NCBI RefSeq assembly: GCF_014836955.1
Contig: NZ_JACSPV010000020.1
Span: 1-62,822, forward strand
Length of the DNA stretch: 62,822 nucleotides
Reading direction: 5' to 3'
Origin: Bacillus norwichensis
Lineage (GTDB): Bacteria; Bacillota; Bacilli; Bacillales; Bacillaceae_C
A model generated the notes under the pieces. The model saw nothing but the letters and a program-made list of their open reading frames with translations, searched no databases and was not told the origin of the DNA. Below, piece after piece: positions 32,804 through 43,073 of the stretch (positions are counted from its first letter, which is position 1; every line of letters begins with the position of its first letter). The position numbers and the translations under genes were made by a program.

Positions 32804-33637
32804 ATGAAGTTTCGCCGTAGCGAGCGGCTCGTTGATATGACGCATTATTTGATGAATCATCCGCGGGAGCTTGTTTCCTTAACATGGTTCGCCCAGAGGT
32901 ATCAGTCTGCCAAGTCCTCCATAAGCGAAGATTTGGTGATTATTAATGATATATTTAAGCACCAGGGTATCGGCATACTGCAGACGGTTCCGGGCGCTGC
33001 AGGCGGTGTCAAATACTTTCCAATGGTCAAAAAAGAACAGGCAACGGAATTTGTGGACAGTCTATGTCATTCAATAGCTGATCCCGAACGTTTATTGCCT
33101 GGAGGTTACTTGTACATGGCCGACCTTTTGGGAGATCCGAAAATATTGGATGAAGTGGGTAGGTATTTGGCTGCAGCAGTCGCGGACAAAAAAGTGGATG
33201 TCATTATGACAGTTGCCACAAAAGGAATTCCGATTGCCCAAGCTGTGTCTTCTTATTTAAATGTTCCATTTGTGATTGTCAGACGGGATACAAAGGTGAC
33301 GGAGGGGCCGACGGTGACGATTAATTATGTTTCCGGTTCTTCCAAACGGATTCAAACGATGGTCCTGTCAAAAAGGAGCTTGAAAGAAGGAGCGAATGTC
33401 CTGATTGTCGATGATTTCATGAAAGCCGGTGGAACGATTAACGGCATGGTCAATCTTTTGGATGAATTCCAGGCTTCCGTAGCTGGTATTGCTGTATTGG
33501 TAGAATCTGAATATGAGGAAGAAAGATTGGTTGAGGATTATATTTCCTTGGTCAAGTTGACAGATGTAAACACAAAAGAAAAACAGATCAATGTTGTTCA
33601 AGGCAATTATTTTTCTAAAATGACCAAGTTTTTATAG
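32804..33637 (+). CDS. purR: purine operon repressor PurR (PRPP-responsive)
   Basis: PurR represses purine synthesis and transport genes and is released by PRPP. The 277 residues have an N-terminal winged helix (MKFRRSERLVDMTHYL) and a phosphoribosyltransferase-like effector domain with the PRPP loop VLIVDDFMKAGGTI. ATG at 32804 follows CGGGAGG. The open frame extends 24 codons upstream with no ribosome site. It lies 15 bp upstream of ridA in a two-gene unit, as in B. subtilis (purR-yabJ). Confidence 0.96.
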   Translation: MKFRRSERLVDMTHYLMNHPRELVSLTWFAQRYQSAKSSISEDLVIINDIFKHQGIGILQTVPGAAGGVKYFPMVKKEQATEFVDSLCHSIADPERLLPGGYLYMADLLGDPKILDEVGRYLAAAVADKKVDVIMTVATKGIPIAQAVSSYLNVPFVIVRRDTKVTEGPTVTINYVSGSSKRIQTMVLSKRSLKEGANVLIVDDFMKAGGTINGMVNLLDEFQASVAGIAVLVESEYEEERLVEDYISLVKLTDVNTKEKQINVVQGNYFSKMTKFL

Positions 33638-33652
33638 AGAGGACTGTTGTAT

Positions 33653-34027
33653 ATGCGTAAAGTAGAAACGAACAAAGCACCTGCTGCTATCGGGCCTTAC
33701 TCACAGGGAATCATCGTCAATAATATGTTCTACAGCTCTGGTCAAATTCCATTGACACCAGAGGGAGAGCTTGTCGGGGAGACTGTCGAGGAACAGGCAA
33801 ACCAAGTTTTCCGCAATGTCCAAGGGGTATTGGAAGCAGCTGGAGCATCATTGGAGACTGTAGTTAAAACGACTCTGTTTATCAAAAATATGGATGATTT
33901 CGGTACAATCAACGAGATTTATTCCGAATATTTTTCTGAGCACAAACCAGCTCGCTCTTGTGTAGAGGTAGCAAGACTGCCAAAAGATGTTCTTCTGGAG
34001 ATGGAAGTTATTGCTTTAGTAAAATAA
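33653..34027 (+). CDS. ridA: enamine/imine deaminase RidA (YabJ)
   Basis: RidA hydrolyses reactive 2-aminoacrylate and other imines; in B. subtilis YabJ also affects PurR action. The 124-residue trimeric protein has [12 protein letters not shown], the conserved Arg in [14 protein letters not shown], and the terminal glutamate-containing [14 protein letters not shown] at 33653 follows AGAGAGGAC. It shares the purR transcript. Confidence 0.95.
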   Translation: MRKVETNKAPAAIGPYSQGIIVNNMFYSSGQIPLTPEGELVGETVEEQANQVFRNVQGVLEAAGASLETVVKTTLFIKNMDDFGTINEIYSEYFSEHKPARSCVEVARLPKDVLLEMEVIALVK

Positions 34028-34094
34028 TAATGAATATCGCCGTATAAAAAGCGGCGATTTCATTTAACCCTCCAAGTAAACGCTTTAAAAGGGT

Positions 34095-34380
34095 GTCAAA
34101 AGCACTTAAGTTTGGAAAGAGTGTTGCTGAACTTCTTTCTTACAGTACAAGCTAAAAGACTAGGGTAAACAACTTGTCAAAATAGACAAATGGTTTCCTT
34201 CCACAAAGACTTATTTTTTGAGTTGTGGCTTGGTAAGAGAGATGACCTTATCAGAACAAACCAATCAATGCGATTGTGGGCTAACGACTGACAGAGACTA
34301 TAACTCTGCTTTGAATAAAAGAAGGTATACGCTTATTAGCAACTGTTTAATACCTCTTGGAACAAGAGGGTTAGCTTGAT
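34095..34380 (+). pseudogene. decayed TnpB C-terminal fragment (IS200/IS605 type)
   Basis: Read in the frame of 34269, the DNA encodes FLQYKLKD, a stop, GKQLVKIDKWFPSTKT, then LVREMTLSEQTN and CDCGLTTDRDYNSALN. These are the hallmarks of the TnpB C-terminus: the KWFPSSKTCS stretch, one half of the zinc finger (CxCG), and the RuvC-III DRDxNxALN with its catalytic Asp. Stops at about 34110, 34128 and 34161 and the loss of the first CxxC show a dead gene. No TnpA or N-terminal part remains. GTGGCGGGGAGTTTACT at 34430-34446 may be the element's right end. Confidence 0.85.
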
Positions 34381-34537
34381 TCATTTCGTCAGCTATCAAC
34401 CACTTCAAGTAACCCGAAAGGGGTGATAAGTGGCGGGGAGTTTACTAAGTCATCGCAAGAAGGGTGTTGTATTATAAATGATAGCGCTTGCGTTTTTCTA
34501 GTAATATGAAAGATTCTAAAAAATTTATTTAATTAAA

Positions 34538-34564
34538 GAAGGAGAATCCCAAAGTTTGTTGAAT
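34538..34564 (+). promoter_or_regulatory. sigma-H promoter of spoVG
   Basis: GAAGGAGAA at 34538-34546, 11 bp, then GTTGAAT at 34558-34564, fits the sigma-H layout (RnAGGAwww and RnnGAAT) with one mismatch. B. subtilis spoVG is a classic sigma-H gene, also repressed by AbrB at AT-rich upstream DNA, which is present here. Confidence 0.78.
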
Positions 34565-34608
34565 ACATAGATATAGTATTTATTTAGAGCGAGAAGGTGG
34601 TGAACACA

Positions 34609-34902
34609 ATGGAAGTAACTGATGTAAGACTGCGCCGTGTCAATACGGAAGGCAGAATGAGAGCGATTGCCTCAATTACCCTCGATGATGAATTTGTTGT
34701 TCACGATATTCGTGTGATTGACGGAAACAACGGGCTCTTTGTAGCTATGCCAAGTAAGCGTACTCCTGATGGAGAATTCAGGGATATTGCCCATCCGATC
34801 AATTCGAACACCAGAAATAAAATTCAGGATGTCGTTTTAGCAGAATACCAGCGTTTGGGTGAAATAGAAGAACCGGAATTAGAAGAAGCCGGCGCTTCCT
34901 AA
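34609..34902 (+). CDS. spoVG: regulator SpoVG
   Basis: SpoVG is a small nucleic-acid-binding protein that affects septation and cortex formation in sporulation. The 97 residues start [20 protein letters not shown] and are almost identical to B. subtilis SpoVG in the first 80. ATG at 34609 is spaced from GAAGGTGGTG; two GTG codons upstream lie within the ribosome site. A terminator follows. Confidence 0.97.
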   Translation: MEVTDVRLRRVNTEGRMRAIASITLDDEFVVHDIRVIDGNNGLFVAMPSKRTPDGEFRDIAHPINSNTRNKIQDVVLAEYQRLGEIEEPELEEAGAS

Positions 34903-34916
34903 TTATATAAAAAACA

Positions 34917-34951
34917 TCGGGAGCCTACCTTTGGAGTATGGCTCTTTTTCA
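34917..34951 (+). terminator. terminator of spoVG
   Basis: GGGAGCC and GGCTCT pair across a 14-base loop and lead into five T. Confidence 0.75.
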
Positions 34952-35157
34952 TTGTGCCAATTTACAGCAGTTATGGAAAATGATAAATGGTTAAAAATAT
35001 GGTGATTTTTAATCATAACCAGCTCATTCAAGATGTTCCGCTATCCTTGGTCCGCAGAATAATGATTTGTCGGTGGCTGACGCTTTTCATCTTTTCTTGA
35101 AAAAAACCGAATTTTAAGCTATATTCATAATGGAAAAAAATTATTGGGGGACCTTTT

Positions 35158-36531
35158 ATGATAAATAGATTCGCTGTAATATTGGCAGCGGGGCAAGGCA
35201 CCAGAATGAAGTCCAAGCTATATAAAGTTCTCCATCCGGTTTGCGGTAAACCGATGGTAGAACACGTGGTGGATCATATTTCACAGCTCGATGTGAACCA
35301 TGTCGTAACAGTTGTGGGATACGGTGCGGAAATGGTCAAAGAGCGTCTACAGGGAAAAAGTGACTTTGTGATTCAGGAGGAGCAACTGGGAACAGCCCAC
35401 GCGGTAATGCAAGCGAAGGATGCACTAGGCGGCAAAAGAGGTACAACGCTGGTCATTTGTGGAGACACACCGCTAATTACGGTAGAGACGATGTCCGCTT
35501 TGATAAAGCAGCATGAAGAAACTGGAGCAAAAGCAAGTGTTTTGACAGCTCATGCCGAAGATCCGGCAGGGTATGGAAGAATCATTCGTAATGCGGATGG
35601 CGCTGTTGCAAAAATTGTCGAGCATAAGGATGCAAATGAGGAAGAATTGAAGGTCAAAGAAATTAATACAGGTACATACTGCTTCGATAATGAAGCCCTG
35701 TTTGAGGCCCTCGACAATGTATCCAATGAAAATGCTCAAGGCGAATACTATCTTCCTGACGTGATAGAAATATTAAAGGCGAAAAATGAGCTTGTGACAG
35801 CCTATAGTACAGACGACTTTGAGGAGACTCTCGGAGTAAATGACCGAATTGCGCTTGCTGAAGCTGAAAGAATCATGAGAGCCCGCATTAACAGAAAACA
35901 TATGAAAAATGGTGTAACCATTACCGATCCGTCCAATACTTACATTGATACAGATGTGATTATTGGAAGTGATACTGTTATTTTACCTGGGACAGTCATT
36001 CAAGGAGCGACAAAAATTGGTGAAGGCTGTAAAATAGGTCCGAATTCCGAGATGAACAATTGTGAAATTTCTCACAATACAATTGTGCAGCAGTCAGTCC
36101 TTTCTGACAGCTCTGTCGGAAGCCATGTCAAAATTGGCCCGTTTGCCCACATTCGCCCAGAATCGGACATACAGGATGAGGTAAAAATAGGAAACTTTGT
36201 TGAAGTTAAAAAAACTTATTTCGGAAAAGGAAGCAAAGCTTCGCATCTAAGTTATATCGGAGATGCGGAGGTAGGCAGAAATGTGAATATTGGCTGTGGA
36301 TCGATTACAGTTAATTATGACGGAAAAAATAAGTTTTTAACTAAAATAGATGATGATGTATTTGTTGGCTGTAACTCAAATCTCGTGGCGCCGGTCACTG
36401 TAAAAGAAGGAGCCTATATTGCTGCTGGCTCCACGATTACTGATGATGTTCCGGAATCAGCACTTGCAATCGCGCGTGCGCGTCAAGTCAATAAAGAAAA
36501 TTATGTGGAAAAGCTAAAATCTAATAAATAA
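35158..36531 (+). CDS. glmU: bifunctional UDP-GlcNAc pyrophosphorylase / GlcN-1-P acetyltransferase
   Basis: GlmU makes UDP-GlcNAc for peptidoglycan and teichoic acid by acetylating glucosamine-1-phosphate and then adding UMP. The 457 residues have the N-terminal uridylyltransferase ([19 protein letters not shown], about 9-230) and a C-terminal left-handed beta-helix of hexapeptide repeats with the acetyl-CoA site (about 250-457). It lies 14 bp upstream of prs, the conserved glmU-prs pair. Confidence 0.97.
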   Translation: MINRFAVILAAGQGTRMKSKLYKVLHPVCGKPMVEHVVDHISQLDVNHVVTVVGYGAEMVKERLQGKSDFVIQEEQLGTAHAVMQAKDALGGKRGTTLVICGDTPLITVETMSALIKQHEETGAKASVLTAHAEDPAGYGRIIRNADGAVAKIVEHKDANEEELKVKEINTGTYCFDNEALFEALDNVSNENAQGEYYLPDVIEILKAKNELVTAYSTDDFEETLGVNDRIALAEAERIMRARINRKHMKNGVTITDPSNTYIDTDVIIGSDTVILPGTVIQGATKIGEGCKIGPNSEMNNCEISHNTIVQQSVLSDSSVGSHVKIGPFAHIRPESDIQDEVKIGNFVEVKKTYFGKGSKASHLSYIGDAEVGRNVNIGCGSITVNYDGKNKFLTKIDDDVFVGCNSNLVAPVTVKEGAYIAAGSTITDDVPESALAIARARQVNKENYVEKLKSNK

Positions 36532-36545
36532 AATGGAGGCTCCTC

Positions 36546-37505
36546 ATGTCGAACCAATATCTTGACCCTACATTGAAAGTTTTTTCTTTAAATTCCAATC
36601 GTACTCTATCAGAGGAAATTGCAAAGGAAATTGGATTAGAGCTTGGTAAATGTACGGTCAGCCAATTTAGTGATGGAGAAATTCAAATCAATATCGAAGA
36701 AAGCATCCGGGGTTGTGATGTATATGTCATCCAATCAACAAGTAAACCAGTAAACAAAAACCTGATGGAGCTTCTCATCATGATTGACGCTTTGAAACGT
36801 GCGTCTGCAAAAACCATTAATATTGTGATGCCTTATTATGGTTATGCACGCCAAGACCGAAAAGCACGCGCAAGGGAGCCAATCACTTCTAAACTTGTAG
36901 CCAACTTAATAGAAACCGCTGGTGCAACCCGTGTTATCACGCTTGATTTGCATGCACCACAAATTCAAGGCTTCTTCGATGTTCCGATCGACCACTTGAT
37001 GGGTGTTCCGATTTTGGCTGATTATTTTAAAGAGAGAAAAATGGTAAATGGCGATCTTGTAATCGTATCTCCTGACCACGGAGGCGTTACGCGTGCGAGA
37101 AGACTCGCAGACCGCCTGAAAGCTCCAATTGCTATTATTGACAAGCGTCGTCCACGTCCAAATGTTGCAGAAGTCATGAATATTGTAGGTAATGTAGAAG
37201 GAAAAACAGCCATTTTGATTGATGATATCATTGACACAGCTGGAACGATTACGTTGGCGGTCAATGCACTCAAAGAAGCAGGAGCAAAAGAAGTATATGC
37301 TTGTTGTACACACCCTGTTCTCTCTGGCCCGGCCATTGAGCGTATCCAAAATTCAGACTTGAAGGAACTGGTTGTTACCAACTCCATTCCGTTGCCTGAA
37401 GAAAAGAAAATCGACAAGATTAAAGAACTTTCAGTAGCTACGTTAATTGCTGAAGCCATCATTCGAGTTCATGAAAATAAATCTGTAAGTACTTTGTTTG
37501 ATTAA
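36546..37505 (+). CDS. prs: ribose-phosphate pyrophosphokinase
   Basis: Prs makes PRPP from ribose-5-phosphate and ATP, for purine, pyrimidine, NAD, His and Trp synthesis. PRPP is the ligand of PurR encoded 3 kb upstream. The 319 residues show the catalytic [17 protein letters not shown] region, [13 protein letters not shown], and the PRPP-binding [20 protein letters not shown] precedes the ATG. Confidence 0.97.
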   Translation: MSNQYLDPTLKVFSLNSNRTLSEEIAKEIGLELGKCTVSQFSDGEIQINIEESIRGCDVYVIQSTSKPVNKNLMELLIMIDALKRASAKTINIVMPYYGYARQDRKARAREPITSKLVANLIETAGATRVITLDLHAPQIQGFFDVPIDHLMGVPILADYFKERKMVNGDLVIVSPDHGGVTRARRLADRLKAPIAIIDKRRPRPNVAEVMNIVGNVEGKTAILIDDIIDTAGTITLAVNALKEAGAKEVYACCTHPVLSGPAIERIQNSDLKELVVTNSIPLPEEKKIDKIKELSVATLIAEAIIRVHENKSVSTLFD

Positions 37506-37518
37506 AAGAAGTAATATA

Positions 37519-37562
37519 ACAAGCCAATTGCTTTTGTCGCCTTGAAGCGATTGGCTTGTACT
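37519..37562 (+). terminator. hairpin after prs
   Basis: ACAAGCCAATTGCTT and AAGCGATTGGCTTGT form a strong stem. The following bases (ACTCTTAAG) are not a clear T run, so termination efficiency is uncertain. The gap from 37563 to 37730 holds nothing else I recognise. Confidence 0.6.
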
Positions 37563-37733
37563 CTTAAGCTGATAAGGTGGAGCTTGGATATTTGAGAATA
37601 TATTTTCTGGTCTGAGGCATCACGGTTTATTCAAGATTACTAGGTAGTACGTTTATTTTCATTTGCTGCAAACAATTTGTAAAGCCTGCTTTTTCGTAAA
37701 AATTTTGAAAATTGATTTTCTTCTCGCCTAGAG

Positions 37734-37759
37734 GTTTAACTTAATGTATGTTAAGGTAT
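37734..37759 (+). promoter_or_regulatory. sigma-B-type promoter of ctc
   Basis: GTTTAA at 37734-37739 is followed after 14 bp by AGGTAT at 37754-37759, a 6/6 and 5/6 match to the general-stress sigma-B consensus (GTTTAA and GGGTAT). B. subtilis ctc is a well-known sigma-B gene. Confidence 0.75.
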
Positions 37760-37809
37760 ATATATAGATAGTGTACTTTTGACAACATTATGTTAGGAGA
37801 AGGTGCTAA

Positions 37810-38433
37810 ATGGTTAATGTATTGAAGGCGAAAGAAAGGACAAGCGATCGACGTTCCCAGACTAGGGAGTTGAGGGAGCAGGGAGGTATTCCGGCTATTG
37901 TTTATGGCTATAAGACGGAAAATACTCCTATTGCCATCAACAATGCAGAATTTACGAAAACGATGCGTGAGGTGGGCCGAAACGGCGTCATTAGCCTCGA
38001 TGTTGAAGGGAAAAAGCTAAATGTCGTCTTGCATGAATACCAGGAAGACCCTATCAAAAAAGAAGTAATCCATGCCGACTTTTTAGCCGTTGATCTGTCA
38101 CAGGAGATCGAAGCGAATGTTCGCGTCGAATTATCTGAAGACGCAGAAGGGGTAAGAAACGGAGGGGTACTTCAACAAATCCTCCATGAAGTTGTTGTTA
38201 CAGCAAAGCCAGATGAAATTCCAGAAGTCATCAGTGTTGATATTTCCGGGCTCGGAATCGGTGAAACAGTTTCTATTGCTGAAATCCGTGGAAATTATTC
38301 AATCACGATCAACCACGAGGACGATGAATCGATTGCTACGATTCTGGCTCCAAGAGTGGAAGAGGAAAAAACGGCGGAAGAAGGTGCTGAGCCGGCAGGA
38401 GAAGCAGCCGATTCAGGAACGAAAGAAGCCTAA
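37810..38433 (+). CDS. ctc: ribosomal protein bL25 / general stress protein Ctc
   Basis: Ctc binds 5S rRNA on the 50S subunit and accumulates under stress. The 207-residue protein has the N-terminal L25 5S-binding domain (about 1-95, with RRSQTRELREQGGIPAIVYG) and the C-terminal TL5 beta domain. An acidic, Glu-rich tail ends the protein. AGGAGAAGGTG precedes the ATG. Confidence 0.95.
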   Translation: MVNVLKAKERTSDRRSQTRELREQGGIPAIVYGYKTENTPIAINNAEFTKTMREVGRNGVISLDVEGKKLNVVLHEYQEDPIKKEVIHADFLAVDLSQEIEANVRVELSEDAEGVRNGGVLQQILHEVVVTAKPDEIPEVISVDISGLGIGETVSIAEIRGNYSITINHEDDESIATILAPRVEEEKTAEEGAEPAGEAADSGTKEA

Positions 38434-38449
38434 ATTAATACGAAATACA

Positions 38450-38476
38450 GGCGCAACCAAAGCGGTTGCGCTTTTC
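38450..38476 (+). terminator. terminator of ctc
   Basis: GCGCAACC and GGTTGCGC pair around AAAGC and end in four T. Confidence 0.85.
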
Positions 38477-38622
38477 CCCGCTTGTGTAAAACACAAGTAC
38501 TTTATAAAGGCAAGGTCCGGTTTAAATTCATTCGGATTCGTTGCTGTATAAGTTTGTCCGTTAAATCTGGACAGCCATTTTAGTATAAAAAGCGTCTGCT
38601 GAAAATGTTTGGGGTGTGTGGA

Positions 38623-39189
38623 ATGAAGTTGATAGTTGGACTGGGCAATCCTGGTTCTCGTTATGAAAAAACAAGGCATAATATTGGATTCGAAGTTATC
38701 GATGAGCTAGCCTCACGTAATGGAGTTAAATTAAATGAATCAAAATTTAACGGTTTGTACGCTAATATTCACAAAAACTGTGAAAAAGCCATATTATTAA
38801 AACCACTAACATATATGAATTTATCAGGGGAAAGTATCCGTCCGCTGGCGAACTATTACAAAATCCCTGTTGAAAATATACTTGTTATTTATGATGATCT
38901 TGATTTGCCGGTTGGTAAAATTAGGCTGAGGCAAAAAGGGAGCGCTGGTGGCCACAATGGCATTAAATCAACCATTCAGCATTTGGGTACACCGGAATTC
39001 AACCGGATCAGGATTGGAATTAACCGACCTCCGGAAGGGATGAAGGTTCCCGATTATGTATTGGGAAGGTTTTCTGGTGATGAATGGGATCATATGCAAT
39101 CTGTCATTCAAATAAGTGCAGATGCATGTGAAGAATGGATGGAAAAGTCATTTCTTGAAGTAATGAACAGATTTAACTCCAATGGATGA
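38623..39189 (+). CDS. pth: peptidyl-tRNA hydrolase
   Basis: Pth releases peptides from peptidyl-tRNA that drops off ribosomes; the B. subtilis gene is also called spoVC. The 188 residues have [20 protein letters not shown] with the catalytic His and Asn, [19 protein letters not shown] with the Asp, and GHNGIKS. ATG at 38623 gives the standard N-terminus [11 protein letters not shown], with GGGGTGTG upstream. Confidence 0.97.
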   Translation: MKLIVGLGNPGSRYEKTRHNIGFEVIDELASRNGVKLNESKFNGLYANIHKNCEKAILLKPLTYMNLSGESIRPLANYYKIPVENILVIYDDLDLPVGKIRLRQKGSAGGHNGIKSTIQHLGTPEFNRIRIGINRPPEGMKVPDYVLGRFSGDEWDHMQSVIQISADACEEWMEKSFLEVMNRFNSNG

Positions 39190-39252
39190 ATAACTTCAGG
39201 CACAGGCGTTTATACTAAAAAGTGAAATTTGCCTTGCCAAGGAGTGATTAGT

Positions 39253-39477
39253 ATGACGGTCCATTACTTTTGCCGCCACTGTTCAGCCAAGTTAGGTTCT
39301 ATTGAAAATCATATATCCCAACAATTGGGTTTACACAAACTAACGGAAGAAGAGAGACAGGAAATGGTCACTTATCAAACGGACGGAGACCTCCATATTC
39401 AAGCAATATGTGAGGATTGCTACGAAGCCTTTTCACGCAATCCCGACTTGCACCAATATGATCATTTGATCCATTAA
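39253..39477 (+). CDS. fin: anti-sigma-F factor Fin (YabK)
   Basis: Fin binds RNA polymerase and helps the switch from sigma-F to sigma-G in the forespore. The 74-residue protein has two CxxC pairs, Cys7/Cys10 (YFCRHC) and Cys53/Cys56 (ICEDC), forming a zinc site. ATG at 39253 follows AAGGAGTG. It lies between pth and mfd as in B. subtilis. I did not find a clear forespore promoter, and it may be partly co-transcribed with pth. Confidence 0.92.
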   Translation: MTVHYFCRHCSAKLGSIENHISQQLGLHKLTEEERQEMVTYQTDGDLHIQAICEDCYEAFSRNPDLHQYDHLIH

Positions 39478-39479
39478 AA

Positions 39480-39506
39480 GCTTTGGCATTGCCCAAAGCA
39501 TTTTTC
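39480..39506 (+). terminator. terminator of fin
   Basis: GCTTTGG and CCAAAGC pair with a short loop and run into five T. It lies only 42 bp before the mfd start, so mfd probably relies on read-through or an unseen promoter. Confidence 0.8.
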
Positions 39507-39548
39507 CATTTAGATATTTGGTCTATTTTCTGGAAAGAGGAGAAAGTC

Positions 39549-42500
39549 ATGCATGGTTTACGAGATTTGATTGTACAGCAAAGTGAACTGCAATCAGTGA
39601 TTGCCGGAGTCAAGGAAGGCATACGCGAACAACTTGTAGCGGGTCTTTCAGGGTCGGTGCGAGCTTTGTTAATAGCGGCGGCTGCAAAAGAAACAGACAA
39701 ATCACTTATTGTTGTTACACATAATTTGCTTCAAGCACAAAAACTTTATGAAGACCTTACACAATTGGTTGATGAAAATCAATTGTTTTTATACCCTGCA
39801 AATGAGCTGATTGCGTCCGAACTCGGTGTAGCGAGTCCGGAGCTCAGATCACAGCGGATTGAGACACTGAATCATATGGTTTCTGGCCGCCAGGGTGTTT
39901 TTGTCGTGCCAATGGCAGGACTTAGAAAAAAATTGCCGCCCACAGATGTTTGGAAGAAACTGCAACTTCAGATTGAAGTCGGTTGGAAGTTGGATTTAGA
40001 AAAGGAATTGCCATTGCTAGTGCAAATGGGTTATAACCGGGCCGATATGGTCAGTGCTCCGGGGGAATTCAGTATCAGGGGCGGGATTTTGGATATTTAC
40101 CCGCTGACTGAGGATGATCCTGTTAGAATAGAGCTTTTTGATGTAGAGGTCGACTCGATCCGAACGTTTTCTATTGAGGATCAGCGTTCAAAAGAGAAAC
40201 TGTCACACGTTGTGATTGGGCCAGCTACCGAGTCGCCTGTTGATGCGAGTACGCTCGTTCATGCAGCGGATAAGCTCGAACAAAGTTTGGCTCATTCATT
40301 AAAAAAGGTAGAAAAAGATACAACAAAAGAACAGTTGATGCAAAACATTAAAGCTGATATTGAACAAATGAGAAATGGGCAAAAACCCGAACAATTTTTC
40401 AAATATATGCAATTGGCCTATGATCCAGCTGCAAGTTTGCTAGACTATGTTTCTCGCGACGCCCTTTTGATATTGGATGAGTTAAGCCGAATCCAGGAAA
40501 TGAATGAACGCCTTGAAAAAGAAGAAGCGGAATGGTTCATGTCTGTCCTGGAGCATGGGGAGATAACCCATGACATGGAGATTGCCCACTCCTTGAACGA
40601 ACTATTAGCTAATTCTCCACTGCCAAGGATCTATTTATCATTATTTTTGCGGCATATTCCGAATACGAGTCCGCAAAATATTGCAAATGTGCCATGCAAG
40701 CTTATGCAAAATTTTCACGGACAAATGCACTTGCTTGCATCAGAGGTAGAGCGTTGGAGGAAAAATGACATGTCTGTTGTTTTCCTTGCCCCTGATGAAG
40801 AGCGGAGCCAAAAAATGCAGTCTGTTTTGCAGGATTATGGTATGGAAGCCGCCATTGTGGAGGAACCCGGAAAATTTGCCGGCATCCAAATTGTCAATGG
40901 GACTTTGAATACAGGCTTTGAGCTTCCGTCATTAAAATTGGCTGTGGTAACTGAAGAAGAGGTTTTCAATAAGAAAACGAGGAAAATGAAACGTCGGCAA
41001 AAGCTGTCTAATGCTGAACGGATCAAAAGCTATTCCGAGTTGAACGTCGGCGATTATGTGGTTCATGTCAATCATGGTATTGGTAAGTATTTAGGTATAG
41101 AAACCCTGGAATTAAAAGGCGTCCATAAAGATTACCTGCATATCTCCTATCAGGGGAACGATACCTTGTACGTGCCGGTAGACCAGATTGAGCTCGTCCA
41201 AAAATATGTCGGTTCAGAGGGCAAAGAACCGAAAATGTACAAATTGGGCGGTAACGACTGGAAACGAGTTAAGAAAAGAGTCGAGTCATCGGTCAAAGAT
41301 ATTGCCGATGAACTGATAAAGCTATACGCCGAACGGGAAGCGACAAAAGGGTATGCATTTTCTCCTGACAGTGATATGCAGCGGGAGTTTGAATTGTCTT
41401 TTCCTTATCAAGAAACAGATGACCAGTTAAGATCTATTGTAGAAATCAAGCGGGATATGGAAAGGGAACGTCCGATGGATCGTTTGCTTTGCGGAGACGT
41501 TGGCTATGGAAAAACCGAAGTCGCTATCCGAGCAGCTTTCAAAGCAATTATGGATGGAAAGCAAGTAGCTATTCTTGTTCCGACGACGATCTTGGCTCAA
41601 CAGCACTTTGAAACAATCAAGGAAAGATTTAACGATCATCCTATCAATATTAGCCTGCTGAGCCGTTTCAGGACGAAAAAACAGCAGACGGAAACCTCCA
41701 AAGGATTGAAAAACGGGACGATTGATCTTGTCATTGGCACCCATCGACTTTTATCAAAAGATATTAAGTTTGCAGATTTGGGACTTCTCATTGTGGATGA
41801 AGAACAGCGCTTCGGTGTGACTCACAAGGAAAAAATTAAACAGTTAAAAACAAATGTGGATGTACTCACTTTGACGGCGACACCTATTCCGCGGACGCTT
41901 CATATGTCCATGCTCGGGGTGCGGGATTTGTCTGTCATTGAGACACCACCGGAAAACCGTTTTCCTGTTCAGACATATGTGATGGAGTACAATGGGATGT
42001 TTATAAAAGAAGCGATTGAACGTGAGCTTGCCCGTGATGGACAGGTGTATTTCCTTTATAACCGTGTGGAGGATATTGAAAGGAAAGCGGAGGAAATTTC
42101 TATGCTTGTCCCTGATGCACGCGTCGCCTATGCTCATGGACAAATGGGAGAATCAGAGCTTGAATCTGTCATTCTAAGCTTTTTGGACGGAGAGTTTGAT
42201 GTGCTTGTCACGACGACGATTATCGAAACGGGTGTGGATATACCGAGTGTCAACACATTAATTGTTCATGATGCGGATCGCATGGGGCTCTCACAGTTGT
42301 ATCAGCTTAGAGGACGGGTCGGTCGTTCCAATCGGGTAGCCTATGCTTATTTCACGTATCGCAAAGATAAAGTTTTGACCGAAATTGCAGAAAAAAGGCT
42401 CCAGGCCATTAAGGAATTCACTGAACTTGGATCAGGTTTTAAAATTGCCATGCGAGATTTATCCATCCGAGGCGCTGGTAATCTTCTTGGAGCTCAGCAG

Positions 42501-43073
42501 CATGGATTTATTGATTCAGTTGGATTTGACTTATACTCCCAAATGCTGAAAGAGGCGATCGAACAGCGTAAGGGAGACGCTTCTTCTGACATGGCTCCAT
42601 CCTTTGAAGTGGAATTGGATTTGGATGCTTATATTCCAGATGTCTATATTTCTGACAGTCAGCAAAAAATTGAAATGTATAAGCGATTCCGCAATGTAGA
42701 ATCAATGGAAGAAGTAGATGAGCTTAAGGAAGAAATGATCGATCGTTTTGGTGATTATCCGGAGCAAGTAGGATATTTGTTTTCAGTCGCCGAAATGAAA
42801 GTACATGCTCGTTTTAGTAAACTTGAATCAATCAAGCAGTCCAAAGGTGAGATTGTGATTTATTTCTCGGAGGAAGGTACAAATGAGATTGATGGACGAA
42901 AAGTATTCCAGGTAACGAACGCACATGGCCGGATTGTGGGTCTTGGCATGGAGGGCAACCGATTGAAAATTACTTTGCAAATCAGCCGTCTGGCATCAGA
43001 TGAATGGTTGTCCATTGTCATGGATATCGTTAAAGAATTGACTACTGCCAAAAAAACGGAAGCGATTGTTTAA
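39549..43073 (+). CDS. mfd: transcription-repair coupling factor Mfd
   Basis: Mfd displaces stalled RNA polymerase and recruits UvrA for repair of the transcribed strand. The 1174 residues follow the known order: UvrB-like N-terminal domain, RNA polymerase interaction domain (NVGDYVVHVNHGIGKYLG), a superfamily 2 translocase with CGDVGYGKTE and DEEQRFGV, and a C-terminal regulatory domain. ATG at 39549 follows AGAGGAG. The frame is open for 22 codons upstream through a terminator. Confidence 0.97.
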   Translation: MHGLRDLIVQQSELQSVIAGVKEGIREQLVAGLSGSVRALLIAAAAKETDKSLIVVTHNLLQAQKLYEDLTQLVDENQLFLYPANELIASELGVASPELRSQRIETLNHMVSGRQGVFVVPMAGLRKKLPPTDVWKKLQLQIEVGWKLDLEKELPLLVQMGYNRADMVSAPGEFSIRGGILDIYPLTEDDPVRIELFDVEVDSIRTFSIEDQRSKEKLSHVVIGPATESPVDASTLVHAADKLEQSLAHSLKKVEKDTTKEQLMQNIKADIEQMRNGQKPEQFFKYMQLAYDPAASLLDYVSRDALLILDELSRIQEMNERLEKEEAEWFMSVLEHGEITHDMEIAHSLNELLANSPLPRIYLSLFLRHIPNTSPQNIANVPCKLMQNFHGQMHLLASEVERWRKNDMSVVFLAPDEERSQKMQSVLQDYGMEAAIVEEPGKFAGIQIVNGTLNTGFELPSLKLAVVTEEEVFNKKTRKMKRRQKLSNAERIKSYSELNVGDYVVHVNHGIGKYLGIETLELKGVHKDYLHISYQGNDTLYVPVDQIELVQKYVGSEGKEPKMYKLGGNDWKRVKKRVESSVKDIADELIKLYAEREATKGYAFSPDSDMQREFELSFPYQETDDQLRSIVEIKRDMERERPMDRLLCGDVGYGKTEVAIRAAFKAIMDGKQVAILVPTTILAQQHFETIKERFNDHPINISLLSRFRTKKQQTETSKGLKNGTIDLVIGTHRLLSKDIKFADLGLLIVDEEQRFGVTHKEKIKQLKTNVDVLTLTATPIPRTLHMSMLGVRDLSVIETPPENRFPVQTYVMEYNGMFIKEAIERELARDGQVYFLYNRVEDIERKAEEISMLVPDARVAYAHGQMGESELESVILSFLDGEFDVLVTTTIIETGVDIPSVNTLIVHDADRMGLSQLYQLRGRVGRSNRVAYAYFTYRKDKVLTEIAEKRLQAIKEFTELGSGFKIAMRDLSIRGAGNLLGAQQHGFIDSVGFDLYSQMLKEAIEQRKGDASSDMAPSFEVELDLDAYIPDVYISDSQQKIEMYKRFRNVESMEEVDELKEEMIDRFGDYPEQVGYLFSVAEMKVHARFSKLESIKQSKGEIVIYFSEEGTNEIDGRKVFQVTNAHGRIVGLGMEGNRLKITLQISRLASDEWLSIVMDIVKELTTAKKTEAIV

